64,000 nucleotides of DNA from Croceibacterium_B sp963783195 (GTDB lineage Bacteria; Pseudomonadota; Alphaproteobacteria; Sphingomonadales; Sphingomonadaceae), in NCBI GenBank assembly GCA_963783195.1, contig CAWAMV010000004.1:1922001-1986000 (forward strand), in the 5' to 3' direction. Positions within the stretch are counted from its first letter, which is position 1. Each line of letters begins with the position of its first letter. This document shows positions 8,163-16,570 of this stretch, piece by piece. The position numbers and the translations under genes are program-made. The notes below the pieces were generated by a model, which had not been told where the DNA came from, ran no database searches, and was given only the letters and a program-made list of their open reading frames with translations.

Positions 8163-9212
8163 ATGAGCTCCTTCTTCTCCCGTCTATTCTCCTTCGGTTC
8201 GCAGAACTTGGCCATCGATCTCGGTACGGCCAACACGCTCGTCTACGTGCAGGACCAGGGCATCGTTCTCAATGAACCGTCCGTTGTGGCGATCGAGACG
8301 ATCAACGGCATCAAGCGGGTCAAGGCCGTGGGTGACGATGCCAAGCTGATGATGGGCAAGACTCCCGACAGCATCGAGGCGATCCGCCCGCTGCGCGACG
8401 GCGTGATCGCCGACATCGAAATCGCCGAAGAGATGATCAAGCATTTCATCCGCAAGGTGCACGGAAAGCGGACCAGCATGTTCCGCCACCCGGAGATCGT
8501 GATCTGCGTTCCCTCTGGCTCCACGTCGGTCGAACGCCGCGCTATCCGTGACGCTGCGTCGAACGCCGGCGCTTCGGAAGTCTTCCTCATCCTCGAACCG
8601 ATGGCAGCGGCAATCGGCGCCGACATGCCGGTGACGGAGCCGGTCGGCAGCATGGTCGTCGACATCGGCGGCGGCACGACGGAAGTGGCGGTGCTCTCAC
8701 TGCGCGGCCTCGCCTACACCACTTCGGTCCGCACCGGCGGCGACAAGATGGACGAGGCAATCGTCAGTTACGTGCGTCGACACCACAACCTGCTGATCGG
8801 CGACGCCACTGCGGAACGGATCAAGAAGGACTATGGCGTCGCAACCGTGCCGGAAGACGGCGTCGGCGAAGCGGTGACCATCAAGGGCCGCGACCTCGTC
8901 AACGGCGTGCCCAAGGAAATTACGATCAACCAGGCCCACATCGCCGAAGCGCTGTCCGAACCGATCGGCGCCATCGTCGAGGGCGTGCGCATCGCGCTGG
9001 AAAACACCGCGCCCGAACTGGCCGCCGACATCGTCGACCAGGGGATCGTGCTCACCGGGGGCGGCGCCCTGATCCGCGGTCTGGACGATCACCTCAAGGA
9101 AGAAACCGGCCTGCCGGTCAGCGTCGCGGAAGATCCCCTGTCGTGCGTCGCCCTCGGTACCGGCCGGGCGATGGAAGACCCGGTCTATCGCGGCGTTCTG
9201 ATGACCGCCTGA
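8163..9212 (+). CDS. mreB: rod shape-determining protein MreB
   Basis: Actin homologue of 349 residues that forms membrane-associated filaments and guides lateral wall synthesis. The ATPase motifs are present: phosphate 1 in LAIDLGTANTLVY near residue 18, phosphate 2 in VVDIGGGTTEVAVLS, and the adenosine motif in IVLTGGGALIRGL. An N-terminal amphipathic stretch (SSFFSRLFSFGS) suits membrane attachment. It is the first gene of the mreB-mreC-mreD-mrdA-rodA operon. The following gene starts 34 bases after its stop, behind a GAGGAGGCGAGG ribosome site. Confidence 0.98.
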   Translation: MSSFFSRLFSFGSQNLAIDLGTANTLVYVQDQGIVLNEPSVVAIETINGIKRVKAVGDDAKLMMGKTPDSIEAIRPLRDGVIADIEIAEEMIKHFIRKVHGKRTSMFRHPEIVICVPSGSTSVERRAIRDAASNAGASEVFLILEPMAAAIGADMPVTEPVGSMVVDIGGGTTEVAVLSLRGLAYTTSVRTGGDKMDEAIVSYVRRHHNLLIGDATAERIKKDYGVATVPEDGVGEAVTIKGRDLVNGVPKEITINQAHIAEALSEPIGAIVEGVRIALENTAPELAADIVDQGIVLTGGGALIRGLDDHLKEETGLPVSVAEDPLSCVALGTGRAMEDPVYRGVLMTA

Positions 9213-9246
9213 TCCCCTCCAATTCACTAGAGGAGGCGAGGCGGTA

Positions 9247-10140
9247 ATGGCTCCGCCGAACATCCGCAGCTCCGGTTCCAACCGCAAGGCGCAGCTCAGC
9301 GTCTTCACGGGTTACGTCCTCGCCGGCGTCGGCGCGCTGATCGGCGCGGCGATGCTCATCATCTCGCTCTGGCAGCCGCAGGCTCTGTCCGGGCTGCGCG
9401 CGATGGCCAGCGATGCCACCGCGTCCATCGGCAGCGCGGGGGCCAGTGCGCGGGTCGGCGGGCGCGACTTCTTCGAGGCGATCGGCGGATACTACCGAGC
9501 CGGCAGCCGCAACGCAGCGCTGGAGCGGGAAATGCGCATCGCCCGGGTGAAGCTCGCCGAAGCCGAGGCACTCAAGCAGGAAAACAAGCGCCTCAAGTCG
9601 GCGCTGGGCTTGCGCGAGGACGAGATCGAGCCGGTCGCACTCGCCCGCATTATCGGCTCCACCTCGTCGAGCGCGCGACGCTTTGCGTACCTGTCAGCCG
9701 GGACGGCGGACGGCGTCGACCGCGAGATGCCGGTCGTTTCGCCGATGGGCCTTGTCGGCCGCATTCTCGAAGCGGGGCGAAACAGCTCGCGCGTCATGCT
9801 GCTGACCGATGCCGAAAGCATGGTCCCGGTGCGCCGCTCCGACGACGACGTCGTCGCGTTCGCCGAGGGGCGGCCCGACGGATCCTTGCGTATCCGCCTC
9901 ATTAACCTGGGGATCAACCCGCTCAAGAAGGGCGACATCTTCGTCACGTCCGGCGCAGGCGGCCTGTTTCGGCCCAACATCCCCGTCGCCGTGGTCGAGA
10001 GCACCAACAAGGATGGCGCGATCGCCCACCTGCTGAGCAATCCGGCCGCGACCGACTATGTCTCGGTCGAACCCGTCTGGAAGCCGGAAGCGGTCCAGGT
10101 TCTGCGCGAGACAGAGCAAGCCCCGGCCGAAGCGGAATGA
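9247..10140 (+). CDS. mreC: rod shape-determining protein MreC
   Basis: Bitopic periplasmic protein of 297 residues in the elongasome; it links MreB to PBP2. One membrane helix lies near residues 18-40 (VFTGYVLAGVGALIGAAML). A coiled coil follows at about 88-125 (REMRIARVKLAEAEALKQEN), and then the double beta-barrel domain with the typical GTADGVDREMPVV and GLVGRILEAG segments. The last bases overlap the mreD start by four (ATGA), giving translational coupling. Confidence 0.96.
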   Translation: MAPPNIRSSGSNRKAQLSVFTGYVLAGVGALIGAAMLIISLWQPQALSGLRAMASDATASIGSAGASARVGGRDFFEAIGGYYRAGSRNAALEREMRIARVKLAEAEALKQENKRLKSALGLREDEIEPVALARIIGSTSSSARRFAYLSAGTADGVDREMPVVSPMGLVGRILEAGRNSSRVMLLTDAESMVPVRRSDDDVVAFAEGRPDGSLRIRLINLGINPLKKGDIFVTSGAGGLFRPNIPVAVVESTNKDGAIAHLLSNPAATDYVSVEPVWKPEAVQVLRETEQAPAEAE

Positions 10141-10694
10141 TCAACCCGATCAATCCCCGCGCGCGGCGCGACGCCTTCGGGACCAAGATCAATCGCGATC
10201 ATTCCCCCACGCTCGCGCTCGGCCTGCCGTGGGTCACGATCGTTCTCGCTTCGCTCACGCCCCTGCTACCGGTGATCGCCCCCGCACCAATCCTGCCGCC
10301 GATGGGTTTCGTCGTGATGCTGGCCTGGCGGCTTCTGCGCCCGGGCCTGCTGCCGCTGTGGGCCGGCGCGCCGCTCGGAGCCTTCGACGATCTCTTTTCC
10401 GGACAACCGTTCGGCAGCGGGATTTTATTGTTTTCGCTTGCGCTGATCGCGGTCGACCTGCTCGACCTCAGACTGCCATGGCGAAATTTCTGGCAGGAAT
10501 GGATCGTCGCCTCCGGCCTGATCGCGCTGTACATCGTGGCGGCAGCGGTGGTCTCGGGCGCGGCGATCGAGGGTCAGCAATTCGGAATGTTGCTGCCCCA
10601 GTTCTTGCTCTCGGTGATCACCTTCCCCATCATTACGCGTATGGTCGCCCTTCTCGATCGCCTTCGCCTGCTGCGCATCCGCCGCCTGGGATAA
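10137..10694 (+). CDS. mreD: rod shape-determining protein MreD
   Basis: Polytopic membrane protein of 185 residues with about five hydrophobic segments (for example TIVLASLTPLLPVIAP, FSLALIAVDLLDL, GLIALYIVAAAVVSGA). Sequence conservation in MreD is low, so the call depends mostly on position between mreC and mrdA and on topology. It starts within the mreC stop and ends three bases before the GTG of mrdA, so the operon is tightly packed. Confidence 0.9.
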   Translation: MINPINPRARRDAFGTKINRDHSPTLALGLPWVTIVLASLTPLLPVIAPAPILPPMGFVVMLAWRLLRPGLLPLWAGAPLGAFDDLFSGQPFGSGILLFSLALIAVDLLDLRLPWRNFWQEWIVASGLIALYIVAAAVVSGAAIEGQQFGMLLPQFLLSVITFPIITRMVALLDRLRLLRIRRLG

Positions 10695-10697
10695 GCG

Positions 10698-12809
10698 GTG
10701 GCGCTCAAGTATTCCACAAGCACGCTGAGGCAGACGTTCGATCGCCGCACGTTCGTGATCGGCTCGGTGCAAGGCGGCATCGGGCTGCTCCTGGCCGCGC
10801 GCATGGGCTACATCGCCGTCGCCGAGAATGAGAAGTACAAGATGGAGGCGGAGAGCAACCGGGTGAACCTGTCGCTCATCCCTCCGCGCCGTGGCTGGAT
10901 TCTCGATCGCAACGGGGCGCCGCTCGCCTCCAACCGCGCCGACTTTCGCGTGGACATCATTCCCGAGCGGCTGAAGGACCCCGAAGCCACCGTCACCGTG
11001 CTGGAAGACCTGCTCGACTTCTCGCCCGCCGAAAGCACCGACCTGCGAAACAAGCTCAAGACGGCGAGCGGTTTCCAGTCCGTTCCGGTCAAGAGTGGTC
11101 TCAATTACGACCAGTTCGCCGCGGTGAGCGTGCGCCTGCCCGAGTTGCCCGGCGTGGTCCCGCAGCGGGGGTTCAGCCGCTATTATCCCACCGGCCCCGC
11201 GGTGGGTCACCTGATCGGCTACGTTGGCGCGGCCTCGCGCGAGGAGTACGAGAAAGAGAAGATCCCGCTCCTGGTCACTCCGGGTTTCAAGCTGGGCAAG
11301 GACGGGCTGGAAAAGCAGTTCGAGCAGACACTGCGCGGCAAGCCCGGTGCGCGGCGCGTCGAGGTGACGGCGAGCGGCCGCATCGTTCGCGATCTGGAGA
11401 CGAGGGAGGACACGCAAGGCCAGCCGATCCAGCTTACGATCGACGGCCCCCTGCAGGATTATGCTGCCCGTCGCCTCGGCCTGGAATCCGGCTCCGTCGT
11501 GGTGATGGACTGTCTCACGGGCGACCTGATGTGCATGGCATCCATGCCCAGTTTCGACCCGAACAGCTTTTCCGACGGTATCGGCAGCGTCGAATACCAG
11601 ATGCTAAGCCAGAACGAGCGGGTGCCGCTGCGCAACAAGGTGCTGAAGGGGCTTTATCCGCCCGGCTCGACGGTCAAGCCGATGGTAGCGATGAGCTTTC
11701 TCGAGGCGGGTCTCTCGCCCGACGCCACGACTGTATGCACCGGCGGTTTGCGGGTGGGCAACCGCGTGTTCCACTGCTGGAACCGGCGGGGCCATGGCAC
11801 CGTCGACATGAGCAAGGGCATCTACCAGTCGTGCGACGTCTACTTCTACTATTTCGCCCAGAAAATGGGCATGGACGTGATCGCCGGCATGGCCCATCGG
11901 GTGGGCCTGGGCGAGGAATTTCCCTTGCCGGTGCAGAGCCAGTTCTACGGCACCGTCCCCGACCCGGCCTGGAAGCTGAAGAAATACGGCAAGGAATGGC
12001 AGGACTACGACACGGTCAACGCCACGATCGGCCAAGGCTACATGCTGTTCAACCCGCTGCAACTGGCCGTCTACGCCACGCGCATCGCGACGGGTAACAA
12101 GGTCCTCCCGCGGCTCTTGCTCGACGGGAAGACGCCGCGCTTCGACCCGATGAATTTCCACGGTGACCACGTGCAGATCATCCAGAACGCGATGAGCGAG
12201 GTCGTCAACGGACGCGGCACTGCCGGCCGGGCGCGGCTGCCCGTGGATGACGTCCTGATGGCGGGCAAGACAGGCACCGCCCAGGTCGTCAGCCTCAACA
12301 TCAGCAGCGGCAAGGGCGGGCCGTGGAAATACCGCGACCACGGGCTGTTCATCTTCTTCGCGCCGTTCAACAACCCGCGCTACGCCGGGGCCGTGGTGAT
12401 CGAACACGGTGGCGGATCGGGCGCGGCCTATCCGATTGCGCGCGACGTGATGACCTTCCTGTTCGCCCCGGACAAGGGGCTGGAGGCACTCCACGCGCTG
12501 GAAGCGCAATGGGGCGGCACAGCGCAGCAGCGGCTCGATGCCAAGTACTCGTCGTTCGCCGCCGCCGCGGGGGTGGATGTTCCCCCGGCACCGCAGGACC
12601 CGGCGACCGTGGCGAAGAAGGTCGACGCGGAGGCGCGCGCAGCCGCCGAGCCGCCGACCGCCGACACTGGTGCAATCGAACCGGGCGATGAGCCTGTCGC
12701 GGGCACGACCGGGGCAAACCCTGACGTTCCCGCAGCACAGCCCACCGCTGCACCTGCCGCCGCGCCCTCCCCCGCTGCTTCAGCGGCGCCCGCCGGGACC
12801 GCGCGATGA
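10698..12809 (+). CDS. mrdA: penicillin-binding protein 2 (elongasome transpeptidase)
   Basis: Class B PBP of 703 residues, starting at GTG 10698. It has a membrane anchor near 20-40, the pedestal/dimerisation region, and the transpeptidase domain. The active-site serine lies in PPGSTVKP (about S324, S-x-x-K) and the KTG motif in AGKTGTAQ (about K524). It cross-links side-wall peptidoglycan with RodA as the glycosyltransferase partner. The last 85 or so residues form an alanine/proline-rich low-complexity tail not found in E. coli PBP2; its role is unknown. The stop overlaps rodA by four bases. Confidence 0.97.
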   Translation: MALKYSTSTLRQTFDRRTFVIGSVQGGIGLLLAARMGYIAVAENEKYKMEAESNRVNLSLIPPRRGWILDRNGAPLASNRADFRVDIIPERLKDPEATVTVLEDLLDFSPAESTDLRNKLKTASGFQSVPVKSGLNYDQFAAVSVRLPELPGVVPQRGFSRYYPTGPAVGHLIGYVGAASREEYEKEKIPLLVTPGFKLGKDGLEKQFEQTLRGKPGARRVEVTASGRIVRDLETREDTQGQPIQLTIDGPLQDYAARRLGLESGSVVVMDCLTGDLMCMASMPSFDPNSFSDGIGSVEYQMLSQNERVPLRNKVLKGLYPPGSTVKPMVAMSFLEAGLSPDATTVCTGGLRVGNRVFHCWNRRGHGTVDMSKGIYQSCDVYFYYFAQKMGMDVIAGMAHRVGLGEEFPLPVQSQFYGTVPDPAWKLKKYGKEWQDYDTVNATIGQGYMLFNPLQLAVYATRIATGNKVLPRLLLDGKTPRFDPMNFHGDHVQIIQNAMSEVVNGRGTAGRARLPVDDVLMAGKTGTAQVVSLNISSGKGGPWKYRDHGLFIFFAPFNNPRYAGAVVIEHGGGSGAAYPIARDVMTFLFAPDKGLEALHALEAQWGGTAQQRLDAKYSSFAAAAGVDVPPAPQDPATVAKKVDAEARAAAEPPTADTGAIEPGDEPVAGTTGANPDVPAAQPTAAPAAAPSPAASAAPAGTAR

Positions 12810-13924
12810 GGAGCTCGATCCTCCCTCCATTCCTGGCCGAGCAGCCATGGCGGGTGCTGCTGCCACTCACCGCGCTCGTCTGCTTCAGCGCCGCCGTGCT
12901 CTATTCCGCCGCCGGCGGCTCGCTCTCGCCCTACGCCTCGTCGCAACTTTTCCGGTTCGTGATCTTTCTCGTGGCGGCCCTCGTGATCTCTTACATGCCG
13001 ATCGACTTCGCGCGGGTCGCCGCCTATCCGATCTACGGCGCTGTCGTGCTGCTGCTGATCGCCGTGGAGCTGCTCGGCCAGATAGGCGGCGGCAGCCAGC
13101 GATGGCTCAACATCGGCCCACTTGTGCTGCAACCGTCCGAGCTGATGAAGCCGACCATCGTGCTGGTTCTGGCGGCCTTCTACCATGCCCTGCCGCCGGC
13201 GATGACCAACCAGTGGCGCGCGCTGGTCCCACCCGCCGGCCTCATCGGGTTTCCCATGCTGCTGGTGCTGCTCCAGCCCGATCTGGGGACTTCGCTCGCC
13301 ATAGCGTTCGGCGGCGGCGTGATCATGTTCCTCGCTGGCCTGCCGGGGAAGTGGTTCGGCGGGGCTGGCGTCGCTGGCCTGATCGCCATCCCTCTCGCCT
13401 ATTTCTTCGTATTGAAGGACTATCAGCGGGCCCGGGTAACGACCTTTCTCGACCCGGAGAGCGACCCGCTGGGCACCGGATACCACATCACCCAGTCGAA
13501 GATCGCGATCGGTTCGGGCGGCATCACCGGCAAGGGGTTCGGCAACGGCTCGCAGAGCCACCTCGACTACCTGCCGGAACCGCACACGGATTTCGTCTTC
13601 GCCACGATGGCCGAGGAGTGGGGCCTTATCGGCGGTATCTTCGTGCTGTTGGTGTTCGGTATCGTCCTGCGCTGGGGCCTGACGGTCGCCCGCCGGGCTC
13701 CGGACCGCTTCAGCCGCCTGCTCGCAGCAGGCATGACGGCTACGATCTTCTTCTACGTGGCGATCAACCTGATGATGGTCATGGGCCTTGCCCCCGTGGT
13801 CGGCATTCCCCTGCCGTTCATGAGCCACGGCGGCAGCTCGATGATGACCAACATGATCTGCATCGGCACGTTGATGATGGTGGAGCGGCATGGGCGAAGA
13901 GTTCGTTCGCCGGGCCTTGCCTGA
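12806..13924 (+). CDS. rodA: peptidoglycan glycosyltransferase RodA
   Basis: SEDS-family membrane protein of 372 residues with about ten membrane segments. It polymerises lipid II during cell elongation with PBP2. Typical segments are RWLNIGPLVLQPSELMKP, the QPDLGTSLAI loop, the LPEPHTDFVFATMAEEWG region holding the catalytic acidic residue, and the C-terminal LPFMSHGGSSM. It starts inside the mrdA stop (ATGA) and ends the rod operon; a tRNA gene follows after 76 bases. Confidence 0.97.
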   Translation: MRSSILPPFLAEQPWRVLLPLTALVCFSAAVLYSAAGGSLSPYASSQLFRFVIFLVAALVISYMPIDFARVAAYPIYGAVVLLLIAVELLGQIGGGSQRWLNIGPLVLQPSELMKPTIVLVLAAFYHALPPAMTNQWRALVPPAGLIGFPMLLVLLQPDLGTSLAIAFGGGVIMFLAGLPGKWFGGAGVAGLIAIPLAYFFVLKDYQRARVTTFLDPESDPLGTGYHITQSKIAIGSGGITGKGFGNGSQSHLDYLPEPHTDFVFATMAEEWGLIGGIFVLLVFGIVLRWGLTVARRAPDRFSRLLAAGMTATIFFYVAINLMMVMGLAPVVGIPLPFMSHGGSSMMTNMICIGTLMMVERHGRRVRSPGLA

Positions 13925-14000
13925 TTTCGAAGCCCCGCTATATGAGCCGCTCCCGGCAATTCGCCGGGCTGCCAAAACGGCCCAGTTCGTATCGGCATGT

Positions 14001-14077
14001 GGACGCATAGCTCAGTTGGTAGAGCAGCTGAACTCTTAATCAGCGGGTCCTAGGTTCGAGCCCTAGTGCGTCCACCA
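14001..14077 (+). tRNA. tRNA-Lys (anticodon CTT) with an eight-base anticodon loop
   Basis: A full cloverleaf can be drawn. The acceptor GGACGCA (14001-14007) pairs with TGCGTCC (14067-14073), followed by A and an encoded CCA. The D stem is GCTC/GAGC, the T stem CTAGG/CCTAG with loop TTCGAGC, and the variable loop has five bases. The anticodon stem GCTGA (14027-14031) pairs with TCAGC (14040-14044) and encloses ACTCTTAA, which is eight bases rather than seven. Taking CTCTTAA as the normal loop gives anticodon CTT at 14035-14037 with one extra A at 14032. Total length 77 bases is one more than the E. coli tRNA-Lys. Confidence 0.93.
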
Positions 14078-14160
14078 CCCCTTCTCTTTTGAATTGACTG
14101 TTTCACCCCAACGCCCGGCGCGTTAAGCGGTCCGCCTATGACAATGGCAGGGGACAAGCT

Positions 14161-14889
14161 GTGAGCATTCTGAATGGCCGTGTGGCCGTGGTGACCGGGG
14201 CGAGTTCGGGGATCGGCGAAGCCTGTGCTCTCGGGTTCGTCGAGAAGGGCGCGAAGGTGGTCCTGGCCGCGCGCAGGGCGGAGCGCCTGTCGGGCCTCGT
14301 GGACAGGATTTCCGGCATGGGCGGCGAAGCGCTCGCCGTGACGACCGATGTCACCGACGAGGAGGCCGTTGCAAACCTGTTTTCCGAGGCGGTCGCGAAG
14401 TTCGGCACGGTCGACGTGCTGATCAACAACGCCGGTATCGCCGAGAACACTCCAGTCGACCAGACTTCGCTCGATCACTGGAACAAGGTTATTTCGACGA
14501 ACCTCACAAGCGCGTTCCTGTGCGCCAAGCACGCTTGGCCGATTTTCCGGAAAGGCGGCCACGGCCGAATCGTGAACGTCGGTTCGATCTCCGCCAAGGT
14601 TCCGCGAAGCGAATGCCCGTCCTACACGGCGAGCAAGTTCGGCCTTTCGGGCCTGACCCACGCCCTCGCGCTGGACGGACGGGACCACAACATCGCCGTG
14701 TCGATATTTCACCCCGGCATCGTGGCGACCGAGATCATGCCGGGCTCGGTAAAGCTCCCGGACAACTTCGCCGCCACGCCGGAAGAGGCGGCAGGGATCA
14801 TTGTCCACATGTGCGACATGCCCGATCACCTGAACTTCTACGAAGCCCTGATGGTGCAGAACAAGCTGCCGTTCCTGGGTCGCGGCTGA
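14161..14889 (+). CDS. SDR family oxidoreductase
   Basis: Classical short-chain dehydrogenase of 242 residues, starting at GTG 14161. The Rossmann motif TGASSGIGEA lies near residue 12, NNAG near 87, the catalytic serine in VGSISA near 138, and Y-x3-K in YTASK near 152. The arginine-rich AARRAER after strand 2 suggests NADP(H). The substrate cannot be told from sequence. The next gene, an FMN hydroxy-acid dehydrogenase, begins four bases later, so the two may act on the same substrate series. Confidence 0.9.
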   Translation: MSILNGRVAVVTGASSGIGEACALGFVEKGAKVVLAARRAERLSGLVDRISGMGGEALAVTTDVTDEEAVANLFSEAVAKFGTVDVLINNAGIAENTPVDQTSLDHWNKVISTNLTSAFLCAKHAWPIFRKGGHGRIVNVGSISAKVPRSECPSYTASKFGLSGLTHALALDGRDHNIAVSIFHPGIVATEIMPGSVKLPDNFAATPEEAAGIIVHMCDMPDHLNFYEALMVQNKLPFLGRG

Positions 14890-14893
14890 GGCA

Positions 14894-16039
14894 ATGGCGG
14901 CGGATTTCGCCTGCTACAATATCGCCGACCTGCGCGAGCGCGCGCGGCGTCGGTTGCCCCACGGCGTCTGGGAATACCTGGAGCGTGGGGTCGAGGACGA
15001 GACGGGCATGGCGCGTAACCGGCTCGCGCTCGATGGCGTGACCTTCCGCCCGCGGGTCCTGCGCGGCGTGGACAGGATCGACGCGCGAACCGCCGTCTTC
15101 GGCAGCGAGGTGCCCTTCCCTTTCGCGGTGGCGCCCACCGGCGCCGCAGGGATAATGTGGCATAACGGCGACCTTGCACTGGCCAGGGCGGCGGCGGCGG
15201 CCGGGGTGCCGTTCACGATCTCGAGCGCAAGCACGATGGACCTCGACGAGATTGCAGTGGCTGGCGGCAGACTTTGGTTCCAGCTCTATCTGTGGGAGGA
15301 CCGGGAGCTGTCGATGACGGTCGTCGACCGGGCGGCCGAGCTCGGGTGCGAGGCGCTGTTCGTCACCCTCGACCTGCCGGTGGTCCCGAACCGGGAATAT
15401 ATCCGGCGCAACGGCTTCGGCACGCCGTTCCGGATCAACTCGACCAATATCCGCGATATCCTCGGCCACCCGCGCTGGCTGATCGGGACGATGGGGCGCT
15501 ACGCGCTATCGGGGGGAATACCGTCGCAGGCCAACCTGCCCGCGCGGCTGCGCACGCGCGTTACCAGGGGCGCGATGCCAGGGGCCCTTTTCAAGCAGGA
15601 CGACCTCGACTGGGACGGCGCGAAGACATTGCGCGACCGGTGGCCTGGCAAGTTCATCCTCAAAGGGATCCTGCACCCGGAGGATGCAGCAAGGGCTGTC
15701 GCCATGGGAGCGGATGGTGTCGTGGTTTCGAACCACGGCGGCCGATCGCTTGATGCCTCGCAGGCGACGATCGAAGCGTTGCCCGCGATCAGAGCCGCTG
15801 TGCCGGCAGGAACGACGGTCTTCTTCGACAGTGGGGTGCGCCGTGGCAGCGACATCGCCAAGGCCGTGGCGCTCGGAGCCGACCTCGTCCTGGCGGGGCG
15901 GGCACCCCTTTATGGCCTCTCGGCTCACGGAGAACCCGGGGTGGAGCACGCGATCGAAATCTTGCGCACCGAGTTCGTGCGCACGATGGGGATGCTGGGA
16001 GCGCGCACGATCGACGAGCTGCGCAGCGCCCTGGATTGA
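14894..16039 (+). CDS. FMN-dependent alpha-hydroxy-acid dehydrogenase (L-lactate dehydrogenase / mandelate dehydrogenase family)
   Basis: TIM-barrel flavoenzyme of 381 residues that oxidises L-2-hydroxy acids to 2-keto acids. The catalytic histidine and FMN-phosphate region are in VVSNHGGRSLD near 275, FFDSGVRRGSDIAKA near 308 and LGADLVLAGRAPLYG near 330. The N-terminal NIADLRERARRRLPHGVWEY is the usual family start. L-lactate and mandelate enzymes are hard to separate by eye, so no symbol is assigned. It lies directly after the SDR gene and is followed by a strong hairpin terminator. Confidence 0.9.
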   Translation: MAADFACYNIADLRERARRRLPHGVWEYLERGVEDETGMARNRLALDGVTFRPRVLRGVDRIDARTAVFGSEVPFPFAVAPTGAAGIMWHNGDLALARAAAAAGVPFTISSASTMDLDEIAVAGGRLWFQLYLWEDRELSMTVVDRAAELGCEALFVTLDLPVVPNREYIRRNGFGTPFRINSTNIRDILGHPRWLIGTMGRYALSGGIPSQANLPARLRTRVTRGAMPGALFKQDDLDWDGAKTLRDRWPGKFILKGILHPEDAARAVAMGADGVVVSNHGGRSLDASQATIEALPAIRAAVPAGTTVFFDSGVRRGSDIAKAVALGADLVLAGRAPLYGLSAHGEPGVEHAIEILRTEFVRTMGMLGARTIDELRSALD

Positions 16040-16051
16040 AGGCAAACAAAA

Positions 16052-16084
16052 AAAACGGCGGGGCAAGCCCGCCGTCTTCTTTGA
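16052..16084. terminator. bidirectional intrinsic terminator
   Basis: An eight-base stem, ACGGCGGG (16055-16062) with CCCGCCGT (16068-16075), encloses GCAAG. On the plus strand CTTCTTT follows; on the minus strand a run of eight or more T follows. It serves the hydroxy-acid dehydrogenase gene and the convergent small gene. Confidence 0.85.
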
Positions 16085-16098
16085 ACTGTCGCCAGCTA

Positions 16099-16329
16099 CT
16101 ACGGGCTGGTCGGCGCATCCTCGTTGTCATCCGAAGCGATGATCGCGACGACACCGGCCACGATCAGCAGCCCGAGCAGGAGGCCGAAGGTACCAACACC
16201 GGCGAAATCTTCCGACGAGGTGACTCCCGAAGCCGCACGGTCAGCAGCGACAGGCGCGGCGACCGCAGCGGTCGACCCGAAGATCAGGCCGGCAGCAGCG
16301 AGGCTGACAAGCGATTTACGAACAATCAT
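16099..16329 (-). CDS. small exported or membrane protein
   Basis: The 76-residue product has an N-terminal signal peptide (MIVRKSLVSLAAAGLIFGST, AxA site at VAAP) and then one strong membrane helix (FGLLLGLLIVAGVVAIIA) followed by an acidic tail DDNEDAPTSP. Small proteins of this build are common in Sphingomonadales and have no known function. It has its own T-rich terminator and is separated from the next gene by about 240 bases of AT-richer DNA that probably contains its promoter. Confidence 0.7.
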   Translation of the reverse strand: MIVRKSLVSLAAAGLIFGSTAAVAAPVAADRAASGVTSSEDFAGVGTFGLLLGLLIVAGVVAIIASDDNEDAPTSP

Positions 16330-16570
16330 CTGGATGCCCTTCCTTGAATTTCAATGTCCCGATATTCGGGTTTTCCGGGCCAGTCAACCGGCCCTTGGTC
16401 AAAAGGTGGTGTCAAATTTGTAATGCAGGGCAATTCCGAGAAATCCCCCACGGACGAAAATCGTGCGACTCAGTGCCTTTATCTGCGCCCCTTATAAGCT
16501 TGTTGCCCTTTGCCGGGCAATCGTGAAAGTTCGCTTAAACACACCGCACCCACATGAGATGCCGTCCGCA

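Noticed and set aside
12428..14008. Long minus-strand frame across mrdA and rodA
   Set aside because: Antisense to two conserved genes, no recognisable domain.
14001..14077. tRNA-Lys as a phage or island attachment site
   Set aside because: No integrase gene nearby and no repeat of the tRNA 3' end was noticed downstream within the window.
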